A program made the position numbers and the translations under genes. The notes beneath the pieces were generated by a model that was given only the letters and a program-made list of their open reading frames with translations, was not told where the DNA came from and ran no database searches. From CAYVOV01 sp964453525 (lineage in GTDB: Bacteria; Chloroflexota; Dehalococcoidia; Dehalococcoidales; UBA2162): a stretch of 64,000 nt of DNA. Shown here piece after piece: positions 36,198-45,700 of this stretch; within the stretch, counting starts at the first letter, position 1; every line of letters begins with the position of its first letter. The stretch is taken from positions 28,680 to 92,679 of the forward strand of contig CAYVOV010000017.1 in the NCBI GenBank assembly GCA_964453525.1, in the 5' to 3' direction.

Positions 36198-37109
36198 ATG
36201 GAACCCAAAGTACTGGTAGTCGATGATGAAGCACGTACACTACGGCTTATGGAAGCAATGCTGGTCTCTGCCGGTTACCAAGTCATCATGGCAGAAAATG
36301 GCACTGAAGCTATTACTAAAGCCATACTGAGCTCGCCGGATGTAATCCTGCTCGATGTTATGATGCCTGGAATTGACGGTTTTGAGGTTGCCTCGAGACT
36401 CCGAGCGAATGAACAGACAAAGGACATACCCATCGTTATGGTCACGGCTCTGGGTGAGGTCAAAGATAGGGTTAAAGCACTGGAATCAGGTTCCGATGAT
36501 TTCCTGACCAAGCCGGTAGACAAAAAGGAGTTAATCACCAGGGTAAAAACTCTGGTTGAGAAATCTGAAAGAATAAAGCAGCTAATAGTACCGAAAAAAA
36601 GACCACTGGTCCCAATAGTCAGCATTGTTGTTACCGTCGTTGCCGCTATTGCCGCTGCTGTTTTTATTTTAACGAGTGAGCCAGTAACGGATATAGTAGT
36701 AGTTGAGCAAGAAGTCGTACGTGAGGTCGAGGTCGTTAAAGAAGTAGTCGAAAAGGAAATCGAGTATCGTGATATCGTTAAAGAGGTAACCGTTGAAAAG
36801 CCAATTGAGCAGAGGGAATTTACTTCAAAAGAAGAACTCGTAGAATGGTTAGCTGAGGATGATGATACAATAAAAGTTTATTTTTTTACTAGAACTGATG
36901 GCACCGAGGCGTCGAGTGACGAATACGATTGTGATGATTATGCGCTAGAATTGCAGAAGAGAGCGCTCAGGGATGGCTATCTGATGTCGACCACTATAAT
37001 CGAGAAGGAAGGTCAGCCACATATGATTAATTTAGCGACCATAGGTAACGAAATCTATTACATTGAACCACAGACTGATGAAGTATGGTTCTACGCATAT
37101 CTTGATTAG
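36198..37109 (+). CDS. Receiver domain - membrane helix - transglutaminase-like protein
   Basis: 303 residues. Residues 1-122: receiver with VDDE, Asp53 in LLDVMMPGID and Lys105 in TKPV. Residues 137-158: membrane helix. Residues 165-205: charged Val/Glu-rich coiled coil. Residues 208-303: a small outer domain with DCDDYAL (Cys245), His275 in PHMINLA and an acidic residue in YYIEPQTDEVW, recalling the Cys-His-Asp/Glu triad of transglutaminase-like cysteine peptidases. A receiver fixed to the membrane and joined to an outside enzyme-like domain is very unusual. It follows the membrane kinase by 80 bases. Confidence 0.75.
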   Translation: MEPKVLVVDDEARTLRLMEAMLVSAGYQVIMAENGTEAITKAILSSPDVILLDVMMPGIDGFEVASRLRANEQTKDIPIVMVTALGEVKDRVKALESGSDDFLTKPVDKKELITRVKTLVEKSERIKQLIVPKKRPLVPIVSIVVTVVAAIAAAVFILTSEPVTDIVVVEQEVVREVEVVKEVVEKEIEYRDIVKEVTVEKPIEQREFTSKEELVEWLAEDDDTIKVYFFTRTDGTEASSDEYDCDDYALELQKRALRDGYLMSTTIIEKEGQPHMINLATIGNEIYYIEPQTDEVWFYAYLD

Positions 37110-37459
37110 CTAAAAATTCTTTTGCGAATTATTACCGATTACTGAATTACTTTACTATGGAAGCAAATATGCTCCAGTAACTGAAATTCGAACTGGTCAT
37201 CCATGTAACGATATTGCATAACGTTACATTATAGTAAATTGTGAAATCCGAATAAGGCATCGAATACGATAATGAAAAAATGGAAATAATCACCGCTACT
37301 GAACTACATATTCCGGAGCTATTACCTTATTTTCAAATATCTCAACAGCCGAAAAATTTAAAAAGTGGTTGAGGTCCAAAGTCAATTGACGATTGGGAAA
37401 AAGAGATACGTTATGTTTGGGGGCATTTATACAACATAGAAAAACTTGAGAAAAGCTGA

Positions 37460-37750
37460 CTAGCACAACTACCAACAATACAAAAACTTGCGGCCAAAGA
37501 GTACGATGGAAGAACTATAGGAAGTGGTTTGGCTTTGCAGGCGGTCCTTAAACAAGCTCTTATTGATGTCCAGAAATATGACATGCAACCTCAGACCAAG
37601 ACAGTGCTCTTACATTTCCCGATAATGAAATTAAAAGATATCGCTTCTCAAGTAAAACTAGACCGTTCTTCATCGAGCCGTGACTATGCTAAGAAAGCCG
37701 TCAACCTACTCACGGTGGCATTTCAACAACTTACAGACAGATTGGCCTAA
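37460..37750 (+). pseudogene. Fragment of an unrecognised gene interrupted by a stop
   Basis: An open frame reads LAQLPTIQKLAAKEYDG and continues to a helical tail ending FQQLTDRLA. The same frame continues upstream of an in-frame TGA (37457-37459) as DDWEKEIRYVWGHLYNIEKLEKS. I read this as the remains of one helical protein. No family is recognised. A TTG at 37529 could start a 73-residue product. Confidence 0.3.
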
Positions 37751-37976
37751 TACAATGTATCTTCGGTGAAATTTCGTGGAATCCCCGATGTAATGTTGAA
37801 ATTGGTAAAACCCAAACAGTAATAATAATTTTTCAGCGTAAATTTAATAACGTTTATTATCTGGTAATTATCCAACAATTATGTTAGAATCAGCGCGTCG
37901 AAGTGGTGGAGGGTGAGATAAAAAGTGACCGGGTGATTCGGAAAATTTCGGCGTTTCGGAAGACCTCAAATGAAGC

Positions 37977-38055
37977 TGGTGAGCCGTGAAGGACTCGAAC
38001 CTCCAACCGGCTGATTAAGAGATTGTCAGCAAAAAAGCAACCAGTCGCTTGCTGA
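37977..38055 (-). pseudogene. tRNA-Lys(CTT)-like remnant
   Basis: On the minus strand the 3' half of a tRNA is intact: anticodon loop CTCTTAA (anticodon CTT) with stem TCAGC, five-base variable loop, T-arm GGAGG-TTCGAGT-CCTTC, acceptor strand ACGGCTC and ACCA. Upstream, GCTGA could pair with TCAGC but four extra bases (CAAT) intervene, and a D-arm-like AAGC-GACTGGTT-GCTT is seen. The 5' acceptor strand GAGCCGT is absent. It is most likely a tRNA fragment or an old attachment site. Confidence 0.45.
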
Positions 38056-38355
38056 ACCGACCGCTTGCCTCCTTTCTGAGTGGAATTATACTTGGCAGAG
38101 AACCCATAGGTCAATAGTCTAGATATTGGTTAAACCTGCGAGAGCCTTTAAGACAGAAGAGCCTTGCAGAAAGCCCAGGACAGGCGGACGATTAAGCTGA
38201 AGTAAAACGCGACGGAACATTTTTATCGCCCTTAGATACACTGACAGGGCTACTATTTTTAGATTGAAGTTTTATTGAAGCCGAAGTGCTTACACTGACG
38301 CTATATTAAGCCTTAGCTATACATTTCAAGCAAGTGTTAATCCACCTTGCCAGCC

Positions 38356-39723
38356 CTATCCAGTGCTATCCCTTACAATGCGTACGAAGTTGTAAATGCG
38401 AATCGCGTCTCCCTGCGGGCCGCGTCCATAGGGGTAGTCAGCTGGATTACCGCTCTTGGGATCGCTACGCTGGGCGCCGGCACCATGAACGTCTATCCAG
38501 CGATTGTTCATATAACCTAGTGCTCTTCCAAAAGAAACATAGACGGCACTATCTCCCATACCATTACTTTTAACGTGAGTAGTACCTGTCCAGTAAAACG
38601 GGTAATCCTTTTCTCCGGCTTCATTCACAATTTCACTTACTTGAAAAAGGGGGTCAATTGCCGCTGAATTTGTTGTCTCCGGTGATCTCGTGTAATCGGC
38701 AATACTTTGTAGTTCCTTGGCATTCGGCAGGCGCCAGTCGCTGTAACCAAGATAGTTTTCGTCATTTTTCTGCTGAACCCAGGCCAGGGCGCTTTCCCAG
38801 TCCATCCCCACGCTGCTGTCAGCTTGGGACCACATCAGACCGGTAGCAATATCTGTGATGGTGCCTTCTCCATTATCATGGTAGAGATTCTCGCCATAAT
38901 CTGGGTTCCCCCTTACGTATAGGACAAAGAATTCTTTCCCTTCAGGTTGGTTTCGTATAGGTTTTGTGGGATACCCTTTTATCCGGCCGTCGGCAAAGTT
39001 CACGCCGAAAATGGTATCGTCACCTCCCATAGTAGTGCTGACGTATTTTGTGCTGGAGACAAATTGAGAATCGATAATCCGTTCGCCGGCACTTTCATCA
39101 CCGTATTCGAAAGTAAAGCAGTCCGTGTCGATAAACGGAACCGGATTCGTGTTCTCAGGACCGCTGGGGTCGGTGCCGCTGAAAATAATCAAGGAATATA
39201 ACTCTTTAATTGTCGGTAGACGCCAGTCATCGTATCCGGCAAGTGAGAAAGACTCCGCAGCGGAGACGGCGCCGAAATAGGTCATCTTTTCCCCGGGGTT
39301 CTGCTGCCACATCAGCCCGGTATTGAGGTCGGTTACAGTGCCATCGCCATTATCCTGGTATGCAGGCTGGACACACTGATACTGTGCATCCTGACCGTAG
39401 AACGGGTTACCCGCCTGCGGGCAGGTTATCTTTCGGGAGTTGTCATAGCATTCATCCTGGCCGGTATCCGCAATGACATAGTTCAGGTCGTATTTCCGGG
39501 TCGTTTCCGGTTCGGGTGTAGCCGCCGGGGTTGAGTTTTCCCCTTGTTCGGGTGTGGTTTCAAGTGTTGATGTTTGTTCTGGTTCCGGCGTGGTCATTGA
39601 TGCCGGGGCCTCCGCCGATTCCGTTATCTGTTCAGTGCAGCCAGGAGTACTAAATAGCAGCAAGATACCTGCTGCTATTATGATAGCCAGTCTCATTGTA
39701 TCGTTCATCCGGGGTTTCTTCAT
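38356..39723 (-). CDS. DUF1566 (Lcl C-terminal-like) lipoprotein, two domains
   Basis: 455 residues. Signal sequence ends at LLLFSTPGC, a lipobox with Cys29. A Thr/Pro/Glu-rich linker (about 30-78) follows. Two DUF1566 copies are clear: DNGDGTVTDLNTGLMWQQ with DDWRLPTIKELYSL, and DNGEGTITDIATGLMWSQ with SDWRLPNAKELQSI, ending in NFVRIVRD. The domain occurs in surface proteins of unknown role. The start could be five codons further in. Confidence 0.82.
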   Translation of the reverse strand: MKKPRMNDTMRLAIIIAAGILLLFSTPGCTEQITESAEAPASMTTPEPEQTSTLETTPEQGENSTPAATPEPETTRKYDLNYVIADTGQDECYDNSRKITCPQAGNPFYGQDAQYQCVQPAYQDNGDGTVTDLNTGLMWQQNPGEKMTYFGAVSAAESFSLAGYDDWRLPTIKELYSLIIFSGTDPSGPENTNPVPFIDTDCFTFEYGDESAGERIIDSQFVSSTKYVSTTMGGDDTIFGVNFADGRIKGYPTKPIRNQPEGKEFFVLYVRGNPDYGENLYHDNGEGTITDIATGLMWSQADSSVGMDWESALAWVQQKNDENYLGYSDWRLPNAKELQSIADYTRSPETTNSAAIDPLFQVSEIVNEAGEKDYPFYWTGTTHVKSNGMGDSAVYVSFGRALGYMNNRWIDVHGAGAQRSDPKSGNPADYPYGRGPQGDAIRIYNFVRIVRDSTG

Positions 39724-39844
39724 TTAATATTTAAAAATTCATGTAAATAATACTAAATAAATATTAAAATATTTTTAAGGCTTACTGCTAAACGTATCTA
39801 TACCAGGACACCGCTTAATCTGATTAATGTCCTATTCCCTTGTA

Positions 39845-42421
39845 TTAAAGTTCATCCTCCCGTATTGTCTTGTAAAGATAGATTTCGGCGTTTCCGTCTC
39901 CCTGCTTACCGGCAGAATGACCAACGAAGATTCGTTCTCCGGTTACTTCCAGAGAAGGTCTACAGCCGGATTCATCCGGGTTTTTGGTTTTCACTATTTC
40001 GTTGAGAATAAGATTGAAATTACTATCATAAACTTTTAAAGGAGCCGTAAATTCAGTGTTGATTTTCGGAATGTTAATCTGGAGGTAGGTTAAATAGAAA
40101 TTATTTCTATCTGCCTGAAAACCGGTAACGTAAGTCTCGGCATCATCAGGGTCACCGTTATCAGTAGAAATTATTCTCGATTCTTTTATATTCCAGTTAT
40201 TATCGAATTTAACCACCACGATATCGGAGGGAGTGATGTTAGCGATCGGACCCGCCGGCCCAACGGTAGTTGGTATAGCCATATAGAAAAATCCGTCATG
40301 GTAAAGGGCGCTGGCCTGTCTGGCACTCCCGTCAGCCACAGAGGATAAATTAAGGTCAAACTCCCGTATCAAAGTCAGGTCTTTATCATACTCATACACC
40401 TTGTATTTTGTCTCGGCGGATTTTTCAAGTGAGGACTGGTACCGGGTAATCGTAAAAACAGAATTTTCTCCCAGCAAAACGATGGGGTCATCGAGTTTCT
40501 CATCACCCTTTGTGGCAACATCAAAAGTCAGGCTCGAAGCCACCGGCCCACTAAAGGCCACTCTCTTAAATCCGTCATCTAAAGTGTATTTTGCTCCCCA
40601 GAGGAAGGCCTTTTTCGTTATCAGGCTGGCTGTCTCGTAGAAGGCATAGAGATATTCACCGTCGGAAGCAACTCTGATGTCAGTCGGGCCACCATACTCG
40701 GTGGGAAAATACACCATATCCTTGGTCGCTATCTCCTGGCTTAGGTCACTATTGAATATTTTAATGCTGAAAGTCTTACTCTCTGTCCGGCTAATATTGC
40801 CGAGATAAACGATAAAAACCCTGTCGCTCGTGGCAATAATTTCAGGTCTGGCAGCATTGAGGATTTCAATCTTCTTGAGAAATTCTACTGACGATACTTC
40901 CCCTTGAGCGCTTGCCTCCGTAACACTTTGCCCTTGAACGTCTCCCTCAACAAAGACCGGACTTGCACCAAGCTCAAATTCGAACTGAGTGGGCTCGCCG
41001 GATATAAATCTACCCTGAAGCTCGTTGAAGACCTCGGAATAATCAGTTACTTCTCGGCCCTTCTCGTATCCAGGAACTGCCTCGCTTATTCTCACTTTCT
41101 CAATGTCACCGGTCAAGGTTATCCTGACAGTTTTTGGTTCATCGCTTTCATTCCAGGCTACCCATACTGGCTTTCCTTGTCTGGTGAATTCATAGATATA
41201 AATGCCATCCTGTTCATGAATAACCTGGATATTATCCAAGTTACTTCCCTCCAGTTCCTCGACCATTTTCCTATAGGTGTAGTAGGAGAGCTTTCTTACT
41301 CCTGGTCCAAGGTCATTACTGCCTCTACCGTCATAAACGAGCCCGGTATGGTCAAAATAACCGTCTGAATGGTGAAACCCTTCAACCAGACCGAAGGCGA
41401 GGAATACCTTCTTGATACCCAGGGAAAGGGGATAGACGTAGCGCTTGATGATATCCTGGGCCTGCTGACGTTCATCCTGGAACGAGTAATTCTTTTCTAT
41501 GGGCTTACCACTGTAGGTCCCCATTTCAGTAATCCAGTATCCTCCTGGAGGAGAGAGACCCAGAGTGTCAAGTTTCCGGGTGATATAACTATAGACTTCA
41601 CCAAGACCTCGATAATCCCCGGTGGCGTTCCCGTACCAGTGAATATCGAAAATATCAAAGTATTGCCCTTCAAACCCGGTGAGTTCTTCCAATATCGGCA
41701 GGAAGTTATGGTTAAAATTAGACAAATAGTCTGAAACGGGCGGCATGCCGGTTGTACCGCCAATAACGACCTTTGCCTCATGGTCGGCGTCCTTTATCGC
41801 CTGATAGGTAATCTTGAGAAATTCGGCGTAATCTTGCAAGCCATGGGGAGGCTCGTTATCTACCTGCCAGTATCTGATGGGATTGGTGAGTCCCGCCATG
41901 TCATCGATACCGTCACCGTCATAACGTTCGACGCAAGCCCGGACAAAAGCAAGGTAGCTTTCTTCATCTCTGGGGAGGTAGGAACCTTCCCAGATGTATT
42001 GTCTGGCCTGCTCCCTTTCTTGCATCAACCTCTCGCCAGGGAGCAGGGCCGCAGCTGGAGGTTGGCGGTCCGCCAGAAGAGCGGTTGGGACGGCGGCAAT
42101 ATTAGCCATAATATGCATATCTTCTGGCAGTTGACCGAATTGCTGGTCATAATCGGACCAGTCGTACTCCTGTCGATTAAGATCAGCCTGCACCCTAAAC
42201 CAGAAGACATATAACGACGGTCTGTCCCAGCGAATGCCGATATCACGCGCGTATCTATAACCTGAACCGGCAACATAGGCGGAGTGAAATCCGAAAGGCG
42301 AATCTTCGTATGGAATGACCACGGGAACTGTTTCCGTTGTCGCCCGGGGCGGGGTCGAACATCCGCTGACGCCCACGATAGCGATAATGGTCATCACAAT
42401 TAGAAATACCGTCTTAAACAT
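39845..42421 (-). CDS. Lipoprotein with clan-A glycoside-hydrolase-like TIM barrel
   Basis: About 858 residues from the ATG at 42421 (AAAAAAGG upstream). Lipobox VGVSGC gives Cys21 (from this start). Residues 40-420 look like a (beta/alpha)8 hydrolase: IRYWQVDNEPPH would hold the acid/base Glu and GYWITEMGTYSG the nucleophile Glu, at the ends of strands 4 and 7 as in GH39/GH5-type enzymes. The C-terminal half (about 520-858) is a beta-rich repeat region, probably a propeller. A cell-surface glycan-degrading or glycan-binding role is inferred. Confidence 0.7.
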   Translation of the reverse strand: MFKTVFLIVMTIIAIVGVSGCSTPPRATTETVPVVIPYEDSPFGFHSAYVAGSGYRYARDIGIRWDRPSLYVFWFRVQADLNRQEYDWSDYDQQFGQLPEDMHIMANIAAVPTALLADRQPPAAALLPGERLMQEREQARQYIWEGSYLPRDEESYLAFVRACVERYDGDGIDDMAGLTNPIRYWQVDNEPPHGLQDYAEFLKITYQAIKDADHEAKVVIGGTTGMPPVSDYLSNFNHNFLPILEELTGFEGQYFDIFDIHWYGNATGDYRGLGEVYSYITRKLDTLGLSPPGGYWITEMGTYSGKPIEKNYSFQDERQQAQDIIKRYVYPLSLGIKKVFLAFGLVEGFHHSDGYFDHTGLVYDGRGSNDLGPGVRKLSYYTYRKMVEELEGSNLDNIQVIHEQDGIYIYEFTRQGKPVWVAWNESDEPKTVRITLTGDIEKVRISEAVPGYEKGREVTDYSEVFNELQGRFISGEPTQFEFELGASPVFVEGDVQGQSVTEASAQGEVSSVEFLKKIEILNAARPEIIATSDRVFIVYLGNISRTESKTFSIKIFNSDLSQEIATKDMVYFPTEYGGPTDIRVASDGEYLYAFYETASLITKKAFLWGAKYTLDDGFKRVAFSGPVASSLTFDVATKGDEKLDDPIVLLGENSVFTITRYQSSLEKSAETKYKVYEYDKDLTLIREFDLNLSSVADGSARQASALYHDGFFYMAIPTTVGPAGPIANITPSDIVVVKFDNNWNIKESRIISTDNGDPDDAETYVTGFQADRNNFYLTYLQINIPKINTEFTAPLKVYDSNFNLILNEIVKTKNPDESGCRPSLEVTGERIFVGHSAGKQGDGNAEIYLYKTIREDEL

Positions 42422-42693
42422 TGTTACCTTTTTTATCATTTATTATACTAATTATTTTATTTTAATAACGCTCATCAGAGTAAAGAGTTAATGATACACG
42501 GAATTTTTTAGTTGTTCTTTATACTATGTACTATCTGGATTAGTTACTTGGCAACTGGAGGGATACCTATCACTTTTCTGGATAATTTAGCCTGCTGAAT
42601 TCTGTTGCCTCAGAGGTACTTTCTGAAGGAAATCCCGCAAGTATGATCACACATTACGGACTTTTGTGTGACTGATTAGGTAGTAAGTCAAAA

Positions 42694-43044
42694 TCAGTAT
42701 TTCAACTTCTTCCCATGGATTATTATTCCCGATTTCCAAGTTCTATGTGATTCCGGCAACAATTCTTGGAATAATTGGATGGATCCTAAGTGATCAAACC
42801 CTAATTTGACGTAGAGAGTGAATGCTTCTTCGTTCCGCAGTACCGGGCGTATCGTGAAAAATCGGAAGCCTCTTTCTTTTGCTTCATCAATAGCGTGCTG
42901 GATTAGACTAGTGCTGATTCCTGTGCCTCGTGACGTTGATGATATAACGACTGGTTCTATTTCAGCTGTACAATCACGCTTCTCCAACTTCAGTCCATAT
43001 CCTAATATGCCGGACCAATACCGTATAGTTGTCCAACCTATTAC
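42694..43044 (-). pseudogene. Truncated GNAT acetyltransferase
   Basis: The frame after a TGA (43045-43047) reads VIGWTTIRYWSGILGYGLKL, then EIEPVVISSTSRGTGISTSLIQHAI and LRNEEAFTLYVKLGFDHLG. The acetyl-CoA loop (SRGTGIS, normally RGxGxG/A) and the C-terminal half of a GNAT fold are clear. The N-terminal helices are missing and no start codon or ribosome site is convincing. Translation from a TTG at 42987 would give only 97 residues. Probably inactive. Confidence 0.5.
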
Positions 43045-43508
43045 TCAAGGCAGGGGGAGACTCACTGTTGGTTTCTCACTACTCTGGAATATGGTATCAT
43101 ACAAAGGGTGAACCGCCGGAATTTCTGGAAATTATGAGCCGCCTGTTATTGCACACTTCCATCTTCATATAGGTACAGTCTGAACTGATAACAGTCTGAG
43201 GTACCCAAATTCCAGATTGGCCATGCATCATGACCAAATATTATCTGTTATAGACCGTATATTTTTAAAACTATTTATAGCCCTCTTTTGTCCTTTAAGA
43301 CAAATATTATACCTGGATACTTTTTTTGATGGGCAAATAACTTAGCTTTTATAAATATTTTCTATTTCCCACCTATGTAGCTGAATTTGTTTTAAAATAC
43401 GCTCATATAAAACCCATGATTGATTCACATATAGTTATCAATCTCATTACTGCTCTTCTTTTATTCAAGTCTGACTATAGTGCGTGCCGGTACCAATATC
43501 AGTCACCA
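43045..43508. other. Intergenic region, no gene seen
   Basis: 464 bases between the GNAT remnant and the end of the transport/dehydratase operon. No operator or hairpin is evident. Confidence 0.35.
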
Positions 43509-44666
43509 TTATCCTTTGTAGAGGTGCTTATTTACCACATCTTCGTTAAGCTCTAAGCCAATTCCCGGCTCTTTGGGGGGGATGATGTATCCATCTTCCC
43601 ACTGGATGGGTTTCTTGAGTATCTCTGCGTGGAAACCATCAAATCTTTCTATACTCTCCTGAATTAAGAAGTTGGGACTGCAGGTATCAATCTGAATGTT
43701 GGCCATAGATACTATAGGACCGGCAAAAAGATGGGGAGCGATATGTGCGTAGTAGGCTTCAGCCATACCGGCAACCTTCTTGGCTTCCAGGAAACCACCC
43801 ACGCTTCCAACAGTAAACTGTAAGATAGAGGCAGCCTGATTCTGTAAAAGCTCCCTGAACTCATACTTTGTATATAATCTCTCCCCGGTAGCAACAGGGA
43901 TAGTCGTATGATGGGCTACTCTGGACAACTCGTCCTTATTCTCGGGAGGAATCGGTTCCTCAAACCACAATGGGTCATACTTTTCTACTCTCCTGGCAAA
44001 TCTGATAGCGCTGGATGTTGTAAATTGCCCATGAGTGCCAAGAAGGATATCGCACTTGTTACCGACTGCCTCCCGGACGCTTTTAACTACAGCCTCGGCT
44101 TTCTCGAGTGTTTCTAAAGGAACCTGGTGAGGAGCAGGCATAAATATAGGTGGTGCAGGGTCAAACTTTATTGCGGTGAAACCCATTTTCATGTAAGCGG
44201 TTGCTCTCTCTGCAGCTAGCTCCGGTTCGCTTTGAACCTGTGTCATGGTCTCGGGATTGGCAACACCAGAAGCTGGATACATATATGTGTAGCTTCTTAT
44301 CTTTTCGTGATACTGACCGCCGAGAAGATTATAAATTGGCTGGTTCAGAGCTTTTCCAATAATATCCCAGCATGCCATTTCAAAACCACTGATTATACCC
44401 ATTCTGGCTGCGCCTGGACGGTAGCTGGGCATGTAGATTCTCCGCCACAGATCCTCTATTTTGAATGGGTCGGAATCAATGATAAATCGCTCCCCGGCCG
44501 AATGAATCATTTGAACTACAACATCTGGTTCAAATCCGATACGGACTGGTTCACCAATGCCTTCGATTCCATTATCTGTGGTCAGTTTCACAAATATCCA
44601 ATTTCTCCCGCCATGAGCAGGGGGAGGATTTTCAACGACGTAAGTTTTTATATCTACTATTTTCAC
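43509..44666 (-). CDS. Enolase-superfamily dehydratase-like protein (MR/MLE), copy 1
   Basis: About 385 residues from a GTG at 44666, behind GGAGG; the copies at 51080 and 57293 start at the same point. It has the N-terminal capping domain and the barrel. GFTAIKFDP carries the Lys strand; FEEPIPPEN and ATGERLYTKYEF give metal ligands 2 and 3; AHIAPHLFAGP gives the base His. At the first metal site the sequence is LLGTHGQ where relatives have D-x-H, so Gly replaces Asp. Overall nearest to galactonate/mannonate dehydratases. It is the last gene of an operon with a solute-binding protein and two permeases, so the substrate is probably imported. Confidence 0.85.
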   Translation of the reverse strand: MKIVDIKTYVVENPPPAHGGRNWIFVKLTTDNGIEGIGEPVRIGFEPDVVVQMIHSAGERFIIDSDPFKIEDLWRRIYMPSYRPGAARMGIISGFEMACWDIIGKALNQPIYNLLGGQYHEKIRSYTYMYPASGVANPETMTQVQSEPELAAERATAYMKMGFTAIKFDPAPPIFMPAPHQVPLETLEKAEAVVKSVREAVGNKCDILLGTHGQFTTSSAIRFARRVEKYDPLWFEEPIPPENKDELSRVAHHTTIPVATGERLYTKYEFRELLQNQAASILQFTVGSVGGFLEAKKVAGMAEAYYAHIAPHLFAGPIVSMANIQIDTCSPNFLIQESIERFDGFHAEILKKPIQWEDGYIIPPKEPGIGLELNEDVVNKHLYKG

Positions 44667-44724
44667 CTTATGTACCTCCAACTAATACTTATAGAGTGTA
44701 TAGAAAGTTCAACCTAGTATCAAT

Positions 44725-45684
44725 CTAACCGCGATTGCTCTTTTTATCCATGATTTTTTTTACTTTTACCCCACCGTAACGTCCTACACCGCCTCTTAAC
44801 CTCGGATCCAGTAAATCCCTCACTGCGTCTCCAAATACATTCAGACCCCATACTGTTATAGCCAGAGCAACACCAGGCCACAAGGCCATCCAGGGGGCCA
44901 TAAACATATATGTACGCCCGGATCCACTTAGCATACCTCCCCAGCTGGGAATCGGCGGGGGGATGCCGAAGCCAAGGAAGCTTAGTGATGCCTCAACCAG
45001 AATCATCTGTCCGCAGCTAATGGAGACTATGATGATTATGGGAGCTGCAACATTGGGTAAGACGTGCTTTATAATTGTTCTGGTATTTGAACAGCCAATG
45101 GTTTGGGCCGCCGTCACGTAGACATTCTCCCTGATGCTCATAACAGCTCCTCTCACTATTCTGGAATTACGAATTCCAGCTGAAATTCCCAGAACAAGTA
45201 AGATTTGTACCAGCCCTGGACCTACAAGAGCCATTATGCTCAAAAAAAGGATTAGTCCCGGGAAACACATCCAGGCATCAACAAACCTTTGAATTGCAGT
45301 GTCAAGCTTACCGCCGACGAAACCGCAGGTAAGACCTATAGCTGAAGCTACAAGTGCATTAAGAATAGCACCACCCAGGCCAACATATATGGATATGCGA
45401 GCTCCAAAGATAATCCGGCTTAATAAATCTCTCCCAAGGTTGTCTGTCCCTAGCAGATAGTTGGAGCTTGGTTCTGTCAGGCAATCTGCTAGATGAGTCT
45501 CATTCACTCCGTAGGGAGCCAGCATGTCGGCAAAGATAGCAATTAAAATTAGTGCCAGGACTATAACAGCCCCGACAGTACCGAGTGGTTTCTCCCGGGC
45601 CATTCTGATAAAGAAATCATATATACCGACCCTTTTTTTCTGTACCCCCAAAGATGATACATCAAGTTCTACGTGCTGGGCCAT
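44725..45684 (-). CDS. dppC: ABC transporter permease (DppC/OppC type)
   Basis: About 319 residues from the ATG at 45684 (GGGAG upstream), 16 bases after the partner's stop. N-terminal helix GTVGAVIVLALILIAIFADMLAPYG is the DppC mark, LLGTDNLGRDLLSRIIFGARIS follows, and the EAA loop is AAQTIGCSNTRTIIKHVLPNVAAPI. It ends with GGMLSGSG. It pairs with the DppB-type protein to form the membrane channel. Confidence 0.9.
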   Translation of the reverse strand: MAQHVELDVSSLGVQKKRVGIYDFFIRMAREKPLGTVGAVIVLALILIAIFADMLAPYGVNETHLADCLTEPSSNYLLGTDNLGRDLLSRIIFGARISIYVGLGGAILNALVASAIGLTCGFVGGKLDTAIQRFVDAWMCFPGLILFLSIMALVGPGLVQILLVLGISAGIRNSRIVRGAVMSIRENVYVTAAQTIGCSNTRTIIKHVLPNVAAPIIIIVSISCGQMILVEASLSFLGFGIPPPIPSWGGMLSGSGRTYMFMAPWMALWPGVALAITVWGLNVFGDAVRDLLDPRLRGGVGRYGGVKVKKIMDKKSNRG

Positions 45685-45700
45685 TCTTATTACACTCCCT

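Noticed and set aside
37529..37750. 73-residue gene starting at TTG
   Set aside because: Its frame continues upstream to an in-frame stop and beyond it, so it reads better as part of a broken gene.
42818..43111. Plus-strand frame of 97 residues
   Set aside because: It is antisense to the GNAT remnant, which has recognisable family sequence.
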